Shown here piece by piece: positions 1 through 9,299 of a stretch of 64,000 nucleotides of DNA. Source of the stretch: Pleomorphomonas sp. PLEO (GTDB lineage: Bacteria; Pseudomonadota; Alphaproteobacteria; Rhizobiales; Pleomorphomonadaceae). Under the pieces are notes generated by a model, which worked only from the letters and a program-made list of their open reading frames with translations, searched no databases and was not told the origin of the DNA. Position 1 is the first letter of the stretch. The number at the start of each line of letters is the position of its first letter. The position numbers were made by a program, and so were the translations under genes. The stretch spans positions 3,408,001-3,472,000 of the forward strand of contig NZ_CP166625.1 in NCBI RefSeq assembly GCF_041320595.1, given 5' to 3'.

Positions 1-6
1 GAACCA

Positions 7-34
7 GGCCGAAGCACATTGCTTCGGCCTTTTT
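7..34 (+). terminator. Rho-independent terminator of a gene upstream of the window
   Basis: A perfect 9-bp stem, GGCCGAAGC (7-15) and GCTTCGGCC (21-29), encloses the loop ACATT and is followed by a run of five T. The T-run is on the plus strand, so it ends a plus-strand transcript that enters from before base 1. It does not fit the minus-strand gene that ends at 45, because there is no A-run on its left side. Confidence 0.85.
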
Positions 35-44
35 CATTGTTGGA

Positions 45-347
45 TCAGGGATGTGACAGGTTGCGGATGGCCCCACAATCGTCGGCGCGGATCTTCCGCG
101 CACCTTGATCGGGCTGTTCCGAGCAGGCCACCCTCCACGTTATTTGGCCGGTGGCGCCTTTCTCATGGAGAGTGCGGCAATAGCAGATTTTGCCGCCAGT
201 GGCCGAACCCTCTATTTCTTCTTCCTGTTGGCGATCCGACTGAATGGGTTCCAGGAACTGATGGCGCTTTTCGGCGGCGAAGGCTGGGGCGGCCACGATC
301 AACGTGGCGGCGAGAGCCAGGGTGAAGCGAAGGCGTCTGGAGGTCAT
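45..347 (-). CDS. Small exported hypothetical protein
   Basis: Not recognised as a known family. The 100-residue protein starts at the ATG at 347, preceded by a purine-rich stretch (AGGATAGGA). The N-terminus (MTSRRLRFTLALAATL, then APAFAA) is a clear Sec signal peptide with an Ala-x-Ala cleavage site near residue 25. The mature part is about 75 residues, polar, with four Cys (CYC, VACS, DDCG) that could form disulfides or bind a metal in the periplasm. A longer upstream reading of 40 residues exists but would bury the signal peptide. It is divergent from glyQ, with 183 bases between the two starts. Confidence 0.6.
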   Translation of the reverse strand: MTSRRLRFTLALAATLIVAAPAFAAEKRHQFLEPIQSDRQQEEEIEGSATGGKICYCRTLHEKGATGQITWRVACSEQPDQGARKIRADDCGAIRNLSHP

Positions 348-530
348 CGTCCTATCCTGTGGCGGCACCCGCGATTGGATGACGCTTCCTTTCTTGGACG
401 ATGCCCGCCGATTTTTCGGGCGGCGGGGTGCGAGGCTTTTTGCGGTTGACGGGGCGAGGGGGCGCACCTAATTTCGCGCCCGATCCCGCCCGGCTCCCGC
501 CGGGGTTCCAGCCGTTTCAGGTAGCGCCAG

Positions 531-1466
531 ATGACCCAGCCCGCCGACGTCAACGATCCCCGCCGCTCCTTTCAGGGGCTGATCCTGACCCTGCAGCGCT
601 TCTGGGCCGAGAAGGGTTGCGTCATCCTGCAACCCTACGACATGGAAGTGGGGGCCGGTACCTTCCACCCGGCGACGACGTTGCGCTCGCTGGGGCCGAA
701 AGCATGGAAGGCGGCTTACGTGCAGCCATCTCGTCGCCCCAAGGACGGGCGCTATGGCGAAAACCCCAACCGATTCCAGCACTACTACCAGTTCCAGGTG
801 ATCCTGAAGCCGTCGCCGGAGAACTTGCAGGCGCTCTATCTCGAAAGCCTTCAGGCGATCGGCATCGACCTCAAGCTGCACGACGTGCGGTTCGTCGAGG
901 ACGACTGGGAGAGCCCGACCCTCGGCGCCTGGGGGCTTGGTTGGGAATGCTGGTGCGACGGCATGGAAGTGAGCCAGTTCACCTATTTCCAGCAGGTGGC
1001 GGGTATCGAATGCTCACCCGTGTCGGGCGAGCTCACCTATGGCCTCGAGCGCCTCGCCATGTATCTTCAGGGCGTGGACAACGGCTACGAACTTAATTTC
1101 AACGGCCGTGAGGGCGAGGACAAGGTCACCTATGGCGACGTCTTCCACCAGGCTGAGGAAGAATACTCCCGTCATAACTTTGAATATGCCGACACCGACA
1201 TGCTGATGCAGCATTTCAAGGACGCCGAAGCTGAGTGCAAGGCGTTGCTCGAGAAGGGCGCGGCGGCCGGTACGGACGGCATCAACAAGTGCGTGCTGCC
1301 GGCCTATGATCAGTGCATCAAGGCCAGCCATCGCTTCAACTTGCTCGACGCGCGCGGCGTCATCTCGGTGCAGGAGCGGCAGAGCTACATCCTGCGAGTC
1401 CGCGAGTTGGCCAAAGCCTGCGGCGAAGCGTGGCTGAAGACGGCCGGCGGCGGCGCGTTGGCATGA
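531..1466 (+). CDS. glyQ: Glycyl-tRNA synthetase alpha subunit
   Basis: This is the catalytic subunit of the alpha2-beta2 class II glycyl-tRNA synthetase, which charges tRNA-Gly in the cytoplasm. It has 311 residues, the usual length for GlyQ. Family hallmarks are visible: [20 protein letters not shown] (residues 24-43), the [20 protein letters not shown] block (77-96), and the class II region [10 protein letters not shown]...[12 protein letters not shown] (132-155) followed by [12 protein letters not shown]. The stop codon overlaps the start of the HAD phosphatase gene (ATGA), so the two are translationally coupled. The beta subunit gene glyS, often close by in relatives, is not found anywhere in the window. 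Confidence 0.97.
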   Translation: MTQPADVNDPRRSFQGLILTLQRFWAEKGCVILQPYDMEVGAGTFHPATTLRSLGPKAWKAAYVQPSRRPKDGRYGENPNRFQHYYQFQVILKPSPENLQALYLESLQAIGIDLKLHDVRFVEDDWESPTLGAWGLGWECWCDGMEVSQFTYFQQVAGIECSPVSGELTYGLERLAMYLQGVDNGYELNFNGREGEDKVTYGDVFHQAEEEYSRHNFEYADTDMLMQHFKDAEAECKALLEKGAAAGTDGINKCVLPAYDQCIKASHRFNLLDARGVISVQERQSYILRVRELAKACGEAWLKTAGGGALA

Positions 1467-2164
1467 CGGCGGCGGATAGCCGGCCAATGCCGCCAAAACT
1501 CGTTCTGTTCGATTGCGACGGCACGCTGGTCGACAGCCAGCATATGATCGTCGCCACCATGACGGAGGCCTTTGTCAAGCTCGGTCATGTGCCGCCCGAC
1601 CCGGCCGGCGTGCTTTCCATTATTGGCTTGTCGCTGCCGGAGGCGGTCAGCCGCCTCAATCCTGATCTTGACGCGGTCACCGTCGGCCTCGTCGTGGAGG
1701 CCTATCGCGACACCTATCAGGCGATGAAATTTCGCCTTGCCGAAACGGCGCCGCTTTATCCCGGCACGCTCGACGCCTTGAAGGCCTTGGCGGCACAGGA
1801 CGACGTGTTGCTCGGCGTCGTCACTGGCAAGTCGCGGCGTGGGCTTGACGCCATCCTCGAGACGCACGGGCTGACAAATCTGTTCGCCGTGCTTCGCACC
1901 GCCGATGACGGACCATCAAAGCCGCACCCCTTCATGGTGGTCGACGCAGTGGCCGCTCTCGGCGGCGATGTGTCTCGCACGGTGGTGATCGGCGATACCG
2001 GCTTTGACATGCTGATGGCCCGCGCGGCAGGCGCCTTCGCCCTTGGCGTCACCTGGGGCTACAATAGCCGCGACGAACTCATACAGGCCGGTGCCCAAGT
2101 GCTCGCCGACGGCTTTACCGAGGTGCCGGTATTGGCGATGGAGCTGCTTGGCGGGAAGGCGTAA
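1463..2164 (+). CDS. HAD-superfamily hydrolase (phosphoglycolate phosphatase-like)
   Basis: A 233-residue cytoplasmic haloacid-dehalogenase phosphatase of the Gph/PGP subgroup. Motif I is FDCDGT, with nucleophile Asp17 and acid/base Asp19. Motif II is VVTGK, motif III lies in SKPHPF, and motif IV is [12 protein letters not shown], which supplies the Mg2+-binding Asp residues. A helical cap lies between motifs I and II. The start at 1463 is chosen because its ATG overlaps the glyQ stop; the upstream in-frame extension only reads through glyQ. The likely substrate class is small phosphate esters such as 2-phosphoglycolate, but HAD specificity cannot be assigned from motifs alone. The ATP12 gene follows after 4 bases. 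Confidence 0.9.
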   Translation: MTAADSRPMPPKLVLFDCDGTLVDSQHMIVATMTEAFVKLGHVPPDPAGVLSIIGLSLPEAVSRLNPDLDAVTVGLVVEAYRDTYQAMKFRLAETAPLYPGTLDALKALAAQDDVLLGVVTGKSRRGLDAILETHGLTNLFAVLRTADDGPSKPHPFMVVDAVAALGGDVSRTVVIGDTGFDMLMARAAGAFALGVTWGYNSRDELIQAGAQVLADGFTEVPVLAMELLGGKA

Positions 2165-2168
2165 ACCG

Positions 2169-2939
2169 ATGGCCGATCTCTTCGACGAACTTGCCGCGTC
2201 CTTCGATCCAGTTCTGGCAACCGAACGGGCCCGCGCCAACGTGCAGCGCGTGCTGCCGAAGCGCTTCTACCAAGCGGTATCGGTTGAGCCGATCGACGGC
2301 CTTTATCGCGTGCTGCTCGACGGCAAGCCGGTTCGCACGCCGGGGCGCAATCTGCTTGCCGTCGGCCCGCTACGGGCGGCCTGCGCCCTGGAGGCCGAAT
2401 GGGCCGGGCAGGGCAAGTTCATCGATCCGATGACCATGCCGCTCACCCGACTCGTCAACTCGGCCATCGACGGCGTATCGCGCGAGATCGAGGCGGTGAA
2501 AGATGAAGTCGCCGCTTATGCCGGCTCGGACCTGACCTGTTATCGCGCAGGCGAGCCGCAACGCCTTGACGAACGCCAGCGATCCGCCTGGGAGCCGGTG
2601 CTCGACTGGGTCCGGGAGCGGTTCGGTACACGCCCGATCGCAACGGTGGGCGTGGTGGCGGTACCTCAGCCGCCGCGGCTTTTCGCCGCGGTTCATTCCA
2701 CCCTGCCTGACGACGCCATCCGCCTCGCCGCCACCGAGCTGGTCACAACGCTAACCGGTTCGGTGTTCCTGGCACTCGCCCTTATGGAGAAGCGCTTGTC
2801 GCCAGACGACGTCTGGCTCGCTGCCCATGTCGACGAGGATTGGAACGCCGAGCTTTGGGGCGTCGACAGCGAAGCGCGTCAACGCCGCGATTTTCGGCGA
2901 GCCGATTTCGACGCGGCGGCTCTGCTTCTTCTCGAGTGA
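2169..2939 (+). CDS. ATP12 family chaperone protein
   Basis: A 256-residue homologue of mitochondrial Atp12, the chaperone that assembles the F1-ATPase alpha subunit. It is typical of Alphaproteobacteria. Recognisable parts are the N-terminal segment KRFYQAVSVEPIDGLYRVLLDGKPVRTPGR (residues 34-63), the central ALEAEWAGQGKFIDPMTMPLTRLVNSAIDGV, and the SDLTCYRAGEPQRLDERQ block. The start at 2169 lies 4 bases after the HAD gene stop, so the two genes are probably co-transcribed with glyQ. It ends 3 bases before the convergent acetyltransferase gene. The bacterial role in F1F0 ATP synthase assembly is inferred from the eukaryotic protein. Confidence 0.92.
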   Translation: MADLFDELAASFDPVLATERARANVQRVLPKRFYQAVSVEPIDGLYRVLLDGKPVRTPGRNLLAVGPLRAACALEAEWAGQGKFIDPMTMPLTRLVNSAIDGVSREIEAVKDEVAAYAGSDLTCYRAGEPQRLDERQRSAWEPVLDWVRERFGTRPIATVGVVAVPQPPRLFAAVHSTLPDDAIRLAATELVTTLTGSVFLALALMEKRLSPDDVWLAAHVDEDWNAELWGVDSEARQRRDFRRADFDAAALLLLE

Positions 2940-2942
2940 CGG

Positions 2943-3491
2943 TCAGCGTTGGAAATTCTCTCGCTTCAACCGGTAAAGCACATGCGGTCTGAGCGGGTGG
3001 TCTTCCGGCAATAATGGATGCAGGAAGTCGTCGGCCGGATCGCGTACCATTCCAAGGCTCTGCATCACCGCGCGCGATGGCAGGTTGGAAACCGCCGTGA
3101 AGGCGACGATTTCGGTGAGTTCGAGGACATCGAAACCATGAGCCAGGGCGGCGCGCGCCGCTTCGCTGGCATATCCGCGCTGCCAGAATGCCTTGTCGAG
3201 CCGCCAGCCCACCTCGACTGCCGGCGCGAAGGGGTAGGCGGGGTTGAGCACTTTCTGAATGCCAACCATGCCGATGAAAGCGTCGTCCTCTCGCCGCCGC
3301 ACGGCGGAAAAGCCGTAGCCGTGCTCCGACCACGTGCCTCGGAGCCGATCGACAAGGGTGTTGCTTTCGTCGGTCGTCAGGGTCTTCGGGAAATAGCGCA
3401 TGACCTCCGGGTCGGCGTTGAGCGCGGCGAATGGGGCGAGGTCCTGCTCCGTCCAGGGAGCGAGCACAAGGCGCGGAGTTGCGAGTATCAT
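2943..3491 (-). CDS. GNAT-family N-acetyltransferase (RimJ/RimL type)
   Basis: A 182-residue acetyl-CoA-dependent acetyltransferase. It opens with the typical LATPRLVLAPWTEQDLAPF strand-helix of the RimJ/RimL group. The acetyl-CoA loop is RGYASEAARA in the sequence FWQRGYASEA, and the family's NLPSRAVMQSLGM helix (N-x-x-S) is present near the C-terminus. The start at 3491 is preceded by GAGAGGAG at good spacing; a longer reading frame continues upstream across the secG region but has no coding character. Substrate unknown: this subgroup acetylates ribosomal proteins, small amines or antibiotics. Confidence 0.88.
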   Translation of the reverse strand: MILATPRLVLAPWTEQDLAPFAALNADPEVMRYFPKTLTTDESNTLVDRLRGTWSEHGYGFSAVRRREDDAFIGMVGIQKVLNPAYPFAPAVEVGWRLDKAFWQRGYASEAARAALAHGFDVLELTEIVAFTAVSNLPSRAVMQSLGMVRDPADDFLHPLLPEDHPLRPHVLYRLKRENFQR

Positions 3492-3677
3492 GGTCTTGGG
3501 GCTCCTCTCTTTGATGGGAGGCTTGTGATAAGGCGTTCGCTTCCCAAAATAAACGCCATAGAAAGGTGGAAAGGCTACCGCCCTTCGTGTACAACGCCGC
3601 GGACTCGGACCGCATAGGCGGTCGGTGTGCCCTTTGGCGCGCCCCGGTCGGGCGCCCGTTGAAAGTTTTGGGGTTAC

Positions 3678-4208
3678 ATGCAAACCGTTCTTCTCGTCAT
3701 CCACCTGATGGTGGTCGCAGCCCTGGTGGGCGTCGTGCTTCTGCAGCGCTCCGAAGGCGGTGCGCTTGGTATTGGTGGCGGCGGTGGCTTCATGACCAGC
3801 CGCGGCACCGCCAACGTACTGACCCGCACCACCGCCATCCTCGCGGGGATTTTCTTCGTGACCTCGATCGGTCTGTCGGTTTTGCCGCGCTTTACCGGCG
3901 CGCACGATTCGATCCTCGACAAGGTGCGGACGGCACCGTCCTCACCGACGGCCGATCAGCCCATCGGCTCAGGCAAGGGTGGTGTTCTCGACCAGCTCAA
4001 CCAGATGAGCAAACCAGCCGCCCAGTCGGGTAACGTGCCGGTCGCTCCCGCGGTGGAGGTTCCGGCCGCGCCGACGACTCAGGCTCCCGCAGCCGCGACA
4101 CCGGCTGCTCCGGCAGCGCAAACTCCGGCCGCTCCGGCGACTGATTCGGCCCCGACAACGTCTGCGCCGGCCCCAGTCGCCCCGGCTACGCCCGCACAGA
4201 CACCCTAA
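3678..4208 (+). CDS. secG: Preprotein translocase subunit SecG
   Basis: The small third subunit of the SecYEG protein-conducting channel in the inner membrane. Two transmembrane helices are visible (about residues 3-20 and 54-72), separated by the conserved cytoplasmic loop LQRSEGGALGIGGGGGFMTSRGTANVLTR. The remaining ~100 residues form a low-complexity Ala/Pro/Thr tail; such extensions are common in alphaproteobacterial SecG and carry no known function. pyrG follows after a terminator, an order (secG-pyrG) often seen in this class. Confidence 0.95.
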   Translation: MQTVLLVIHLMVVAALVGVVLLQRSEGGALGIGGGGGFMTSRGTANVLTRTTAILAGIFFVTSIGLSVLPRFTGAHDSILDKVRTAPSSPTADQPIGSGKGGVLDQLNQMSKPAAQSGNVPVAPAVEVPAAPTTQAPAAATPAAPAAQTPAAPATDSAPTTSAPAPVAPATPAQTP

Positions 4209-4241
4209 GGACGACCCCGTCCGGTAGAAAGCGGATATGGA

Positions 4242-4267
4242 CGGTCGCGGGCTTCCGCGGCCGTTTT
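4242..4267 (+). terminator. Rho-independent terminator after secG
   Basis: The stem CGGTCGCGG (4242-4250) and CCGCGGCCG (4255-4263) contains one G-U pair, with loop GCTT and a TTTT run after it. It lies 33 bases after the secG stop and separates secG from pyrG. Confidence 0.75.
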
Positions 4268-4404
4268 CGTGAGACAGGACAATAGCTTGAAGCGATCAGT
4301 CGACCGGAGGGTTAACGCCTTCCGGGCCGGCCTTTTCGTTTTGTTTTGGATAAACCAGTCGGACCACTCCCCAACGGGTCCGCGAAAAGATAGGTTGAAG
4401 GCCC

Positions 4405-6033
4405 ATGGCGCGGTACATCTTCATTACTGGCGGCGTGGTTTCGTCCTTGGGCAAGGGGCTCGCGGCAGCGGCTCTTGCGTCTCTTCTGCAGGCGCGTGGC
4501 TACAAGGTTCGTCTCCGTAAGCTCGACCCCTATCTGAACGTCGATCCGGGGACGATGTCTCCGTATCAGCATGGCGAAGTCTTCGTGACCGACGACGGCG
4601 CGGAGACCGATCTCGACCTTGGCCATTACGAGCGCTTCACCGGGCGCCCGGCCAACAAGCAGGACAACATCACCACCGGCCGCATCTATCAGGAGATCAT
4701 CGCCCGCGAACGGCATGGCGATTATCTCGGCGGTACTGTGCAGGTGATTCCGCACGTCACCGACGCGATCAAGGCGTTCATTCTCGACGGTAACGAAGAC
4801 TATGACTTCGTGCTGTGCGAGATCGGCGGCACCGTGGGTGACATCGAGGCGATGCCTTTCCTTGAGGCGATCCGTCAGCTTGGCAACGAGCTGCCGCGCC
4901 GGCATTGCGTCTACATCCACCTGACGCTGATGCCCTACATTCCCTCGGCGGGCGAGCTGAAGACCAAGCCGACACAGCACTCGGTGAAGGAGCTGCGCTC
5001 CATCGGCATTCAGCCGGACATCCTGCTGGTCCGCTGCGACCGGCCGATTCCCGAGGGCGAGCGCAAGAAGCTGTCGCTGTTCTGCAACGTTCGCCAGTCG
5101 GCGGTCATCCCTGGGCTCGACGTCGGCAACATTTACGAAGTGCCGCTGGCCTACCACAAGGAAGGCTTTGACGACGAAGTGCTGGCCGCGTTCGGTATCG
5201 AGGCGGCGCCAGCCCCCAAGCTTGATCGCTGGCAGGGTATCGTCAATCGCGTCAAGAACCCCGAGGGCGAGGTCAACATCGCCGTCGTCGGCAAGTACAC
5301 GGTGCTGAAGGATGCCTACAAGTCGCTGATCGAGGCGCTGATGCATGGCGGCATCGCCAACAATGTTCGCGTCAAGATCGAATGGATTGAGAGCGAAGTG
5401 TTCGAGAAGGAGGATCCCACCCCCTATCTCGACCATGTGCACGGCATCTTGGTGCCGGGTGGATTCGGCGAGCGCGGCTCGGAGGGCAAGATTCTCGCGG
5501 CCCGCTTTGCGCGCCAGCACAACGTGCCCTATTTCGGCATCTGCTTCGGCATGCAGATGGCCGTGATCGAAGCGGCTCGGGCGCTGGCCGGTGTGACCGG
5601 AGCCTCGTCGTCGGAGTTCGGCCCGACCGAGGAACCGGTGGTCGGCCTGATGACCGAGTGGCTGAAGGGCAATGCGCTGGAGAAGCGCCGGGCCGGCGGC
5701 GATATGGGCGGTACGCTGCGCCTCGGCTCCTACGAGGCGCATCTCGCCAAGGGATCCAAGATCGCCGAGATCTACGGCTCGGAGATCATTCACGAGCGTC
5801 ATCGTCACCGCTATGAAGTGAACATCGACTATCGTGATCGGCTGGAGGCCTGCGGCCTGTCGTTTGCCGGTATGTCGCCGGATGGCGTGCTGCCGGAGAC
5901 AGTGGAGATCCCCGGCCATCCCTGGTTCATCGGTGTGCAGTATCATCCCGAGCTGAAGAGCCGTCCGTTCGAGCCGCACCCGCTGTTTGCGAGCTTCATC
6001 GCGGCGGCGGTCGAACAGGGCCGGCTGGTCTGA
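4405..6033 (+). CDS. pyrG: CTP synthase
   Basis: Converts UTP to CTP with ATP and glutamine, the last step of de novo pyrimidine nucleotide synthesis. The 542-residue length is normal. The N-terminal synthetase domain begins [21 protein letters not shown] (P-loop-like ATP site) and contains [39 protein letters not shown]. The C-terminal glutamine amidotransferase domain has nucleophile Cys380 in GICFGMQ, and His514 and Glu516 in QYHPE complete the triad. A terminator-bounded, apparently monocistronic gene. Confidence 0.98.
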   Translation: MARYIFITGGVVSSLGKGLAAAALASLLQARGYKVRLRKLDPYLNVDPGTMSPYQHGEVFVTDDGAETDLDLGHYERFTGRPANKQDNITTGRIYQEIIARERHGDYLGGTVQVIPHVTDAIKAFILDGNEDYDFVLCEIGGTVGDIEAMPFLEAIRQLGNELPRRHCVYIHLTLMPYIPSAGELKTKPTQHSVKELRSIGIQPDILLVRCDRPIPEGERKKLSLFCNVRQSAVIPGLDVGNIYEVPLAYHKEGFDDEVLAAFGIEAAPAPKLDRWQGIVNRVKNPEGEVNIAVVGKYTVLKDAYKSLIEALMHGGIANNVRVKIEWIESEVFEKEDPTPYLDHVHGILVPGGFGERGSEGKILAARFARQHNVPYFGICFGMQMAVIEAARALAGVTGASSSEFGPTEEPVVGLMTEWLKGNALEKRRAGGDMGGTLRLGSYEAHLAKGSKIAEIYGSEIIHERHRHRYEVNIDYRDRLEACGLSFAGMSPDGVLPETVEIPGHPWFIGVQYHPELKSRPFEPHPLFASFIAAAVEQGRLV

Positions 6034-6057
6034 GGTCGGGCGTCATTTGAGTTCTGG

Positions 6058-6089
6058 AAGCCGGCCGCCGCGAGGCGTGCCGGCTTTTT
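6058..6089 (+). terminator. Rho-independent terminator after pyrG
   Basis: The stem AAGCCGGC (6058-6065) and GCCGGCTT (6079-6086) is followed by a T run through 6089. It lies 24 bases after the pyrG stop, in the short gap before the convergent dctP gene. Confidence 0.8.
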
Positions 6090-6098
6090 GGTGCGATG

Positions 6099-7085
6099 TT
6101 AGAGCGCCGTCAGCGCCTTGATCTTCTCCATGCCACCGACCTTTGGCGCCAGGATTGCCCAAACGCCCTCAGCGCCCTTCACCCAGGCATCGCGGTTTTC
6201 TGGTGCGATCATCTGGCCGCCGGCCGCTTTCGCAGTTTCCATCGACGTTGCTTCATCGGCCTGCATCAGCGCGTCGAAATAGGTCGATGCCTCGGCGATT
6301 GCCGCCGTGAACACCGCTTTCTCCTCATCGTTGAGACCATTCCAGAATCCGGCTGACAGATAGACGGCACCGGTGGCCCAGATATGGGCGGTTTCGATGA
6401 GATAGGGCACCACTTCGTAGAGACGGAAACCGGCATAGGCCGACTTGGTGAGATCCATCATGTCGACGACGCCGGTCTTCAGCGCGTTGTAGGTCTCGGT
6501 GATAGGGATCGGGGTCGGAAGCGCGCCATAGGCCTTCCAAAGTTCGACGTGCAGCGGGCTCTGGATGACGCGGATGCGCTTTCCGGCAACACCCCCGGGT
6601 GTGGTCACCGCTTCCTTGGCCAGAAGGTGGCGAGCCCCATAATTGATGAAGCCGAGTGTGACGAACCCTTGGTCGGTCAGTTTCCCCTTGAACTCGTAGC
6701 CGATCGGACCAGAGGTGGCACGGCGGACGTGATCGCGATCGCGAAAGACGAAGGGCAGATCGAAGAGCTGTGTCTCCGGCACCCAGGCCGACAGGGACGA
6801 TAGAGTGGACAGGCTGGCCTGGATGGAATCAAGGCGGATACCCTCGGCCACCTCTTTTTCACCACCGAGCGCGGCGTTGCCGACGATACGGAAATCGAAG
6901 CGGCCGGGTAGCTTTGTTTCCACAAGGTCGCGCACCTTCAGCCAAATCTTTGTCTCCGGCTTATCGTCGCCGAGCAACGAGGCGACGGTCAGCGGTCGCG
7001 ACGCGGCGCGAGCCGGCCGGATGACGGCAGGGAGGGCTAGGGCGGAAAGGCCGGCGGCAAAGGCGCGGCGGGTCAGGATAGGCAT
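6099..7085 (-). CDS. TRAP transporter solute-binding protein, DctP family
   Basis: The 328-residue periplasmic substrate-binding component of a tripartite ATP-independent transporter. The N-terminus MPILTRRAFAAGLSALALP contains a twin-arginine (TRRAF) followed by a hydrophobic stretch and an ARA cleavage site, so export by Tat is plausible. Family features include KVRDLVETKLPGRFDFRIVGNAALGGEKEVAEGIRLDSIQ and the GKRIRVIQSPLHVELWKAYGALPTPIPITETYNALKTGVVDMMD region, where the conserved Arg of IRV normally binds a substrate carboxylate. The start at 7085 has a strong GGAGGA site. It is the third gene of the unit led by a TPP riboswitch, so the ligand may be thiamine or a precursor; that is inference. 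Confidence 0.92.
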   Translation of the reverse strand: MPILTRRAFAAGLSALALPAVIRPARAASRPLTVASLLGDDKPETKIWLKVRDLVETKLPGRFDFRIVGNAALGGEKEVAEGIRLDSIQASLSTLSSLSAWVPETQLFDLPFVFRDRDHVRRATSGPIGYEFKGKLTDQGFVTLGFINYGARHLLAKEAVTTPGGVAGKRIRVIQSPLHVELWKAYGALPTPIPITETYNALKTGVVDMMDLTKSAYAGFRLYEVVPYLIETAHIWATGAVYLSAGFWNGLNDEEKAVFTAAIAEASTYFDALMQADEATSMETAKAAGGQMIAPENRDAWVKGAEGVWAILAPKVGGMEKIKALTAL

Positions 7086-7107
7086 GCAGTTCCTCCGAAG
7101 TTCGAGG

Positions 7108-8904
7108 TCATGGAAACGCCCAGAGGGCGGCGGCAAGCGCCATCAATGACATGGCGGCGATGAGGGTGAGGGTGAGCGGCAGTACGGCGCGGAAGACGGC
7201 GCTTGAAGAAAGTCCGGTGATGCCGGCGGCGACGAATACCAACACACCGACCGGCGGTGTCAGACCACCGATCATCAGGTTGACCGTGAGGATGACACCG
7301 AAGGCCACCGGGTCGATGCCCGCGGCGACGATCGATGGCATGAGCAGCGGCGCGAACAGCAGGATTCCGGGGCCGACGTCGAGCGGCCCACCGACGGCGA
7401 GCAGGATAAGATTGGCAACGAGCATGACGGCCAGGGGATTGCTGCCCAACACCGTTACCCAACCGGCCAGCGCCTGCGGCAGACCGTCGACGGCCAGCAG
7501 GAAAACCAGCGGCGCCGACGAGGCGACGAGGAGGCCGATCGCCGCCGTCTCTCGCCCTGCCTGGAGAAAGGCGGCTAGGGTCGCCTTGCGGCCGCCCGGC
7601 ACGGCCAGCGCAGCGATGAGCGCATAGACCGAGGCGACGGCAGCGGCCTCGGTGGGCGTGGCGATACCAAGGCGGATGCCGAAGAAGACCACCAATGCCA
7701 GACCGAACACCGGTACCGCGGCGACGAAGGCGGCAATGCGCTCGATCCGATCGGCAGACGGACGGCTCGGTGTGTCGGCGGAAAAATGCAACATTGCCGC
7801 CATGGCCGCCGCCAGGATCAGGCCAGCCACCAAACCACCTTCAAACAAGGCTCCCACCGACAGATTGGTGGCCGAAGCAAGCAGCAGGAAGGCGATTGAT
7901 GGCGGGATGATGTTGGGTAGCACCGCCGTGGCAGCGACGATGGCGGCCGCCTTTTCCGGTTTGACGCCATCCGCAATAAGGGCCGGCGCCAACACCTTGG
8001 CACCAAAAGCTGCATCGGCGATCGACGAGCCGGAGACGCCGGAAAACAACAGATTGGTGACGAGTGTCGCCTGCGCCATGCCGCCACGTCGATGACCGAC
8101 CAGCGCCGAGGCGAAGCTGACGAGACGATGGGCGAGGCCGCCGGCGTTCATCAGCATGCCGGCCAGCAGGAAGAAGGGAATGGCGAGGAGCAGGAACTTG
8201 CCCATGCCGGAAACCGTCTGCTGTACGATGGCGGCTTCTGGTAGACGGGCGCCGAAGGGGATGGCAACAGCAAGTCCGACGATCAGCGCGTGGACGAAGG
8301 GGGCTTCCGCCGCGAGGGCGAGACAGACAGCGGCGCAGGCAACGAGGCTCGGCAAGCCGACCGGCTGCAAGACGGGAAGATGAGGCAGGGTCGCGAGGCC
8401 GGCGCCGCCCGCAATGACGGCGAGGCTGCTCGCCCAGGATCGGCCACTGGCGAGGGAGCCGAGGATCAGATGTGCCGCCGCCAAAGCGCCACCGATGGCC
8501 ACCGGCCAGAAGCGCCAGCTTTCCGGCGTGTCCAGGGTTGGCGATATGCCGCCGATCAGCGTGGCCACCTTGGCGGCGCCGAGCATCAAGACCAGTGCCG
8601 CGGCCAGCGTGACGGAATCGGACAGGATATCGGCGACTGCGCGGCCCCTCGGGCCGAGTTGGCGAGTTACAACGTCGATGCGCATGGCGAGTGGGCCGCT
8701 GGCGCAAAGCGGCAGTCCGAGGAAGACCAGCGCCGTGTGCAGAAGGATGCCGAGATCCTCGGTCGCGACGAAGCCGGTTGAAAAGACATAGCGCAGCAGC
8801 GTGGCGCCGAACACCAGAACGAGCAGCGCCGCCAGGATAGCCGCCAATAGGCTGGCGAGCAGGCGGTCGATTATTGAAGACAAGCGCGCAGCAAATCGCC
8901 TCAT
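7108..8904 (-). CDS. TRAP transporter fused permease (DctQ-DctM)
   Basis: A 598-residue inner-membrane protein. The first ~165 residues form a four-helix DctQ-like small subunit (LRYVFSTGFVATEDLGILLHTALVFLGLPLCA). The rest is the DctM large subunit with the typical LFSGVSGSSIADAAFGAKVLAPAL and LPNIIPPSIAFLLLASATNLSVGALFEGG blocks. It imports solute with a sodium or proton gradient, using the DctP protein encoded 22 bases downstream. Q-M fusions are well known in TRAP systems. The start overlaps the NIPSNAP gene stop by 4 bases, implying translational coupling. Confidence 0.93.
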   Translation of the reverse strand: MRRFAARLSSIIDRLLASLLAAILAALLVLVFGATLLRYVFSTGFVATEDLGILLHTALVFLGLPLCASGPLAMRIDVVTRQLGPRGRAVADILSDSVTLAAALVLMLGAAKVATLIGGISPTLDTPESWRFWPVAIGGALAAAHLILGSLASGRSWASSLAVIAGGAGLATLPHLPVLQPVGLPSLVACAAVCLALAAEAPFVHALIVGLAVAIPFGARLPEAAIVQQTVSGMGKFLLLAIPFFLLAGMLMNAGGLAHRLVSFASALVGHRRGGMAQATLVTNLLFSGVSGSSIADAAFGAKVLAPALIADGVKPEKAAAIVAATAVLPNIIPPSIAFLLLASATNLSVGALFEGGLVAGLILAAAMAAMLHFSADTPSRPSADRIERIAAFVAAVPVFGLALVVFFGIRLGIATPTEAAAVASVYALIAALAVPGGRKATLAAFLQAGRETAAIGLLVASSAPLVFLLAVDGLPQALAGWVTVLGSNPLAVMLVANLILLAVGGPLDVGPGILLFAPLLMPSIVAAGIDPVAFGVILTVNLMIGGLTPPVGVLVFVAAGITGLSSSAVFRAVLPLTLTLIAAMSLMALAAALWAFP

Positions 8905-9233
8905 GGCCGCACCCCATTGCCACCGAGTGGTGAGAACCAGGTGGGATTCAGGATGCGGCTCCGCATCGCCCGCACAAAGGGCGCCGCCTTAGCGCGAAAG
9001 GCCTGCCAGGCTGGGTCGGCTTCCATGCCGGCACGCCGTCGCTCGCGGTCGGCAAGGTCTTCATACTGCCAGATATGCACGACGTCATTGACGGCGCCGA
9101 TATCCTGCGTGAACCAGCCGATCAGCGTGCCGAGGTGGCCCGTCTGGATCGCCATGCCTTCGTCGACATAGAGATTGAGATAGGTGCCGACATGCGCCGG
9201 CTCGATGGTGTAGGTGCGTTCGTCGAGAATCAT
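8901..9233 (-). CDS. NIPSNAP family protein
   Basis: A 110-residue small alpha/beta protein with the family pattern: DERTYTIEPAHVGTYLNLY at the N-terminus, GWFTQDIGAVNDVVHIWQYEDLADRERRRA in the middle, and the W-x-x-F segment DPAWQAFRAKAAPFVRAM. NIPSNAP proteins are ferredoxin-like dimeric barrels; most have no assigned reaction. It is the first gene after a TPP riboswitch and is coupled to the TRAP permease by an ATGA overlap, so it probably acts on, or senses, the imported compound. The ribosome-binding site before 9233 is weak, which would suit riboswitch control of translation. Confidence 0.85.
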   Translation of the reverse strand: MILDERTYTIEPAHVGTYLNLYVDEGMAIQTGHLGTLIGWFTQDIGAVNDVVHIWQYEDLADRERRRAGMEADPAWQAFRAKAAPFVRAMRSRILNPTWFSPLGGNGVRP

Positions 9234-9299
9234 GATCGTTCTGCCGTCATTGGAAATTGCGGGCGGCGGAACGCTTCAGGCTGATGTCTGCATGGCTCT

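Noticed and set aside
4312-5979. A 555-codon open frame on the minus strand across pyrG
   Set aside because: It is the complement of a certain CTP synthase gene in a GC-rich genome; the product is His/Arg/Leu-rich without any family pattern.
7841-8923. A 360-codon minus-strand frame inside the TRAP permease gene
   Set aside because: It is a frame-shifted shadow of dctQM, with Arg/Pro-rich composition and no domain.
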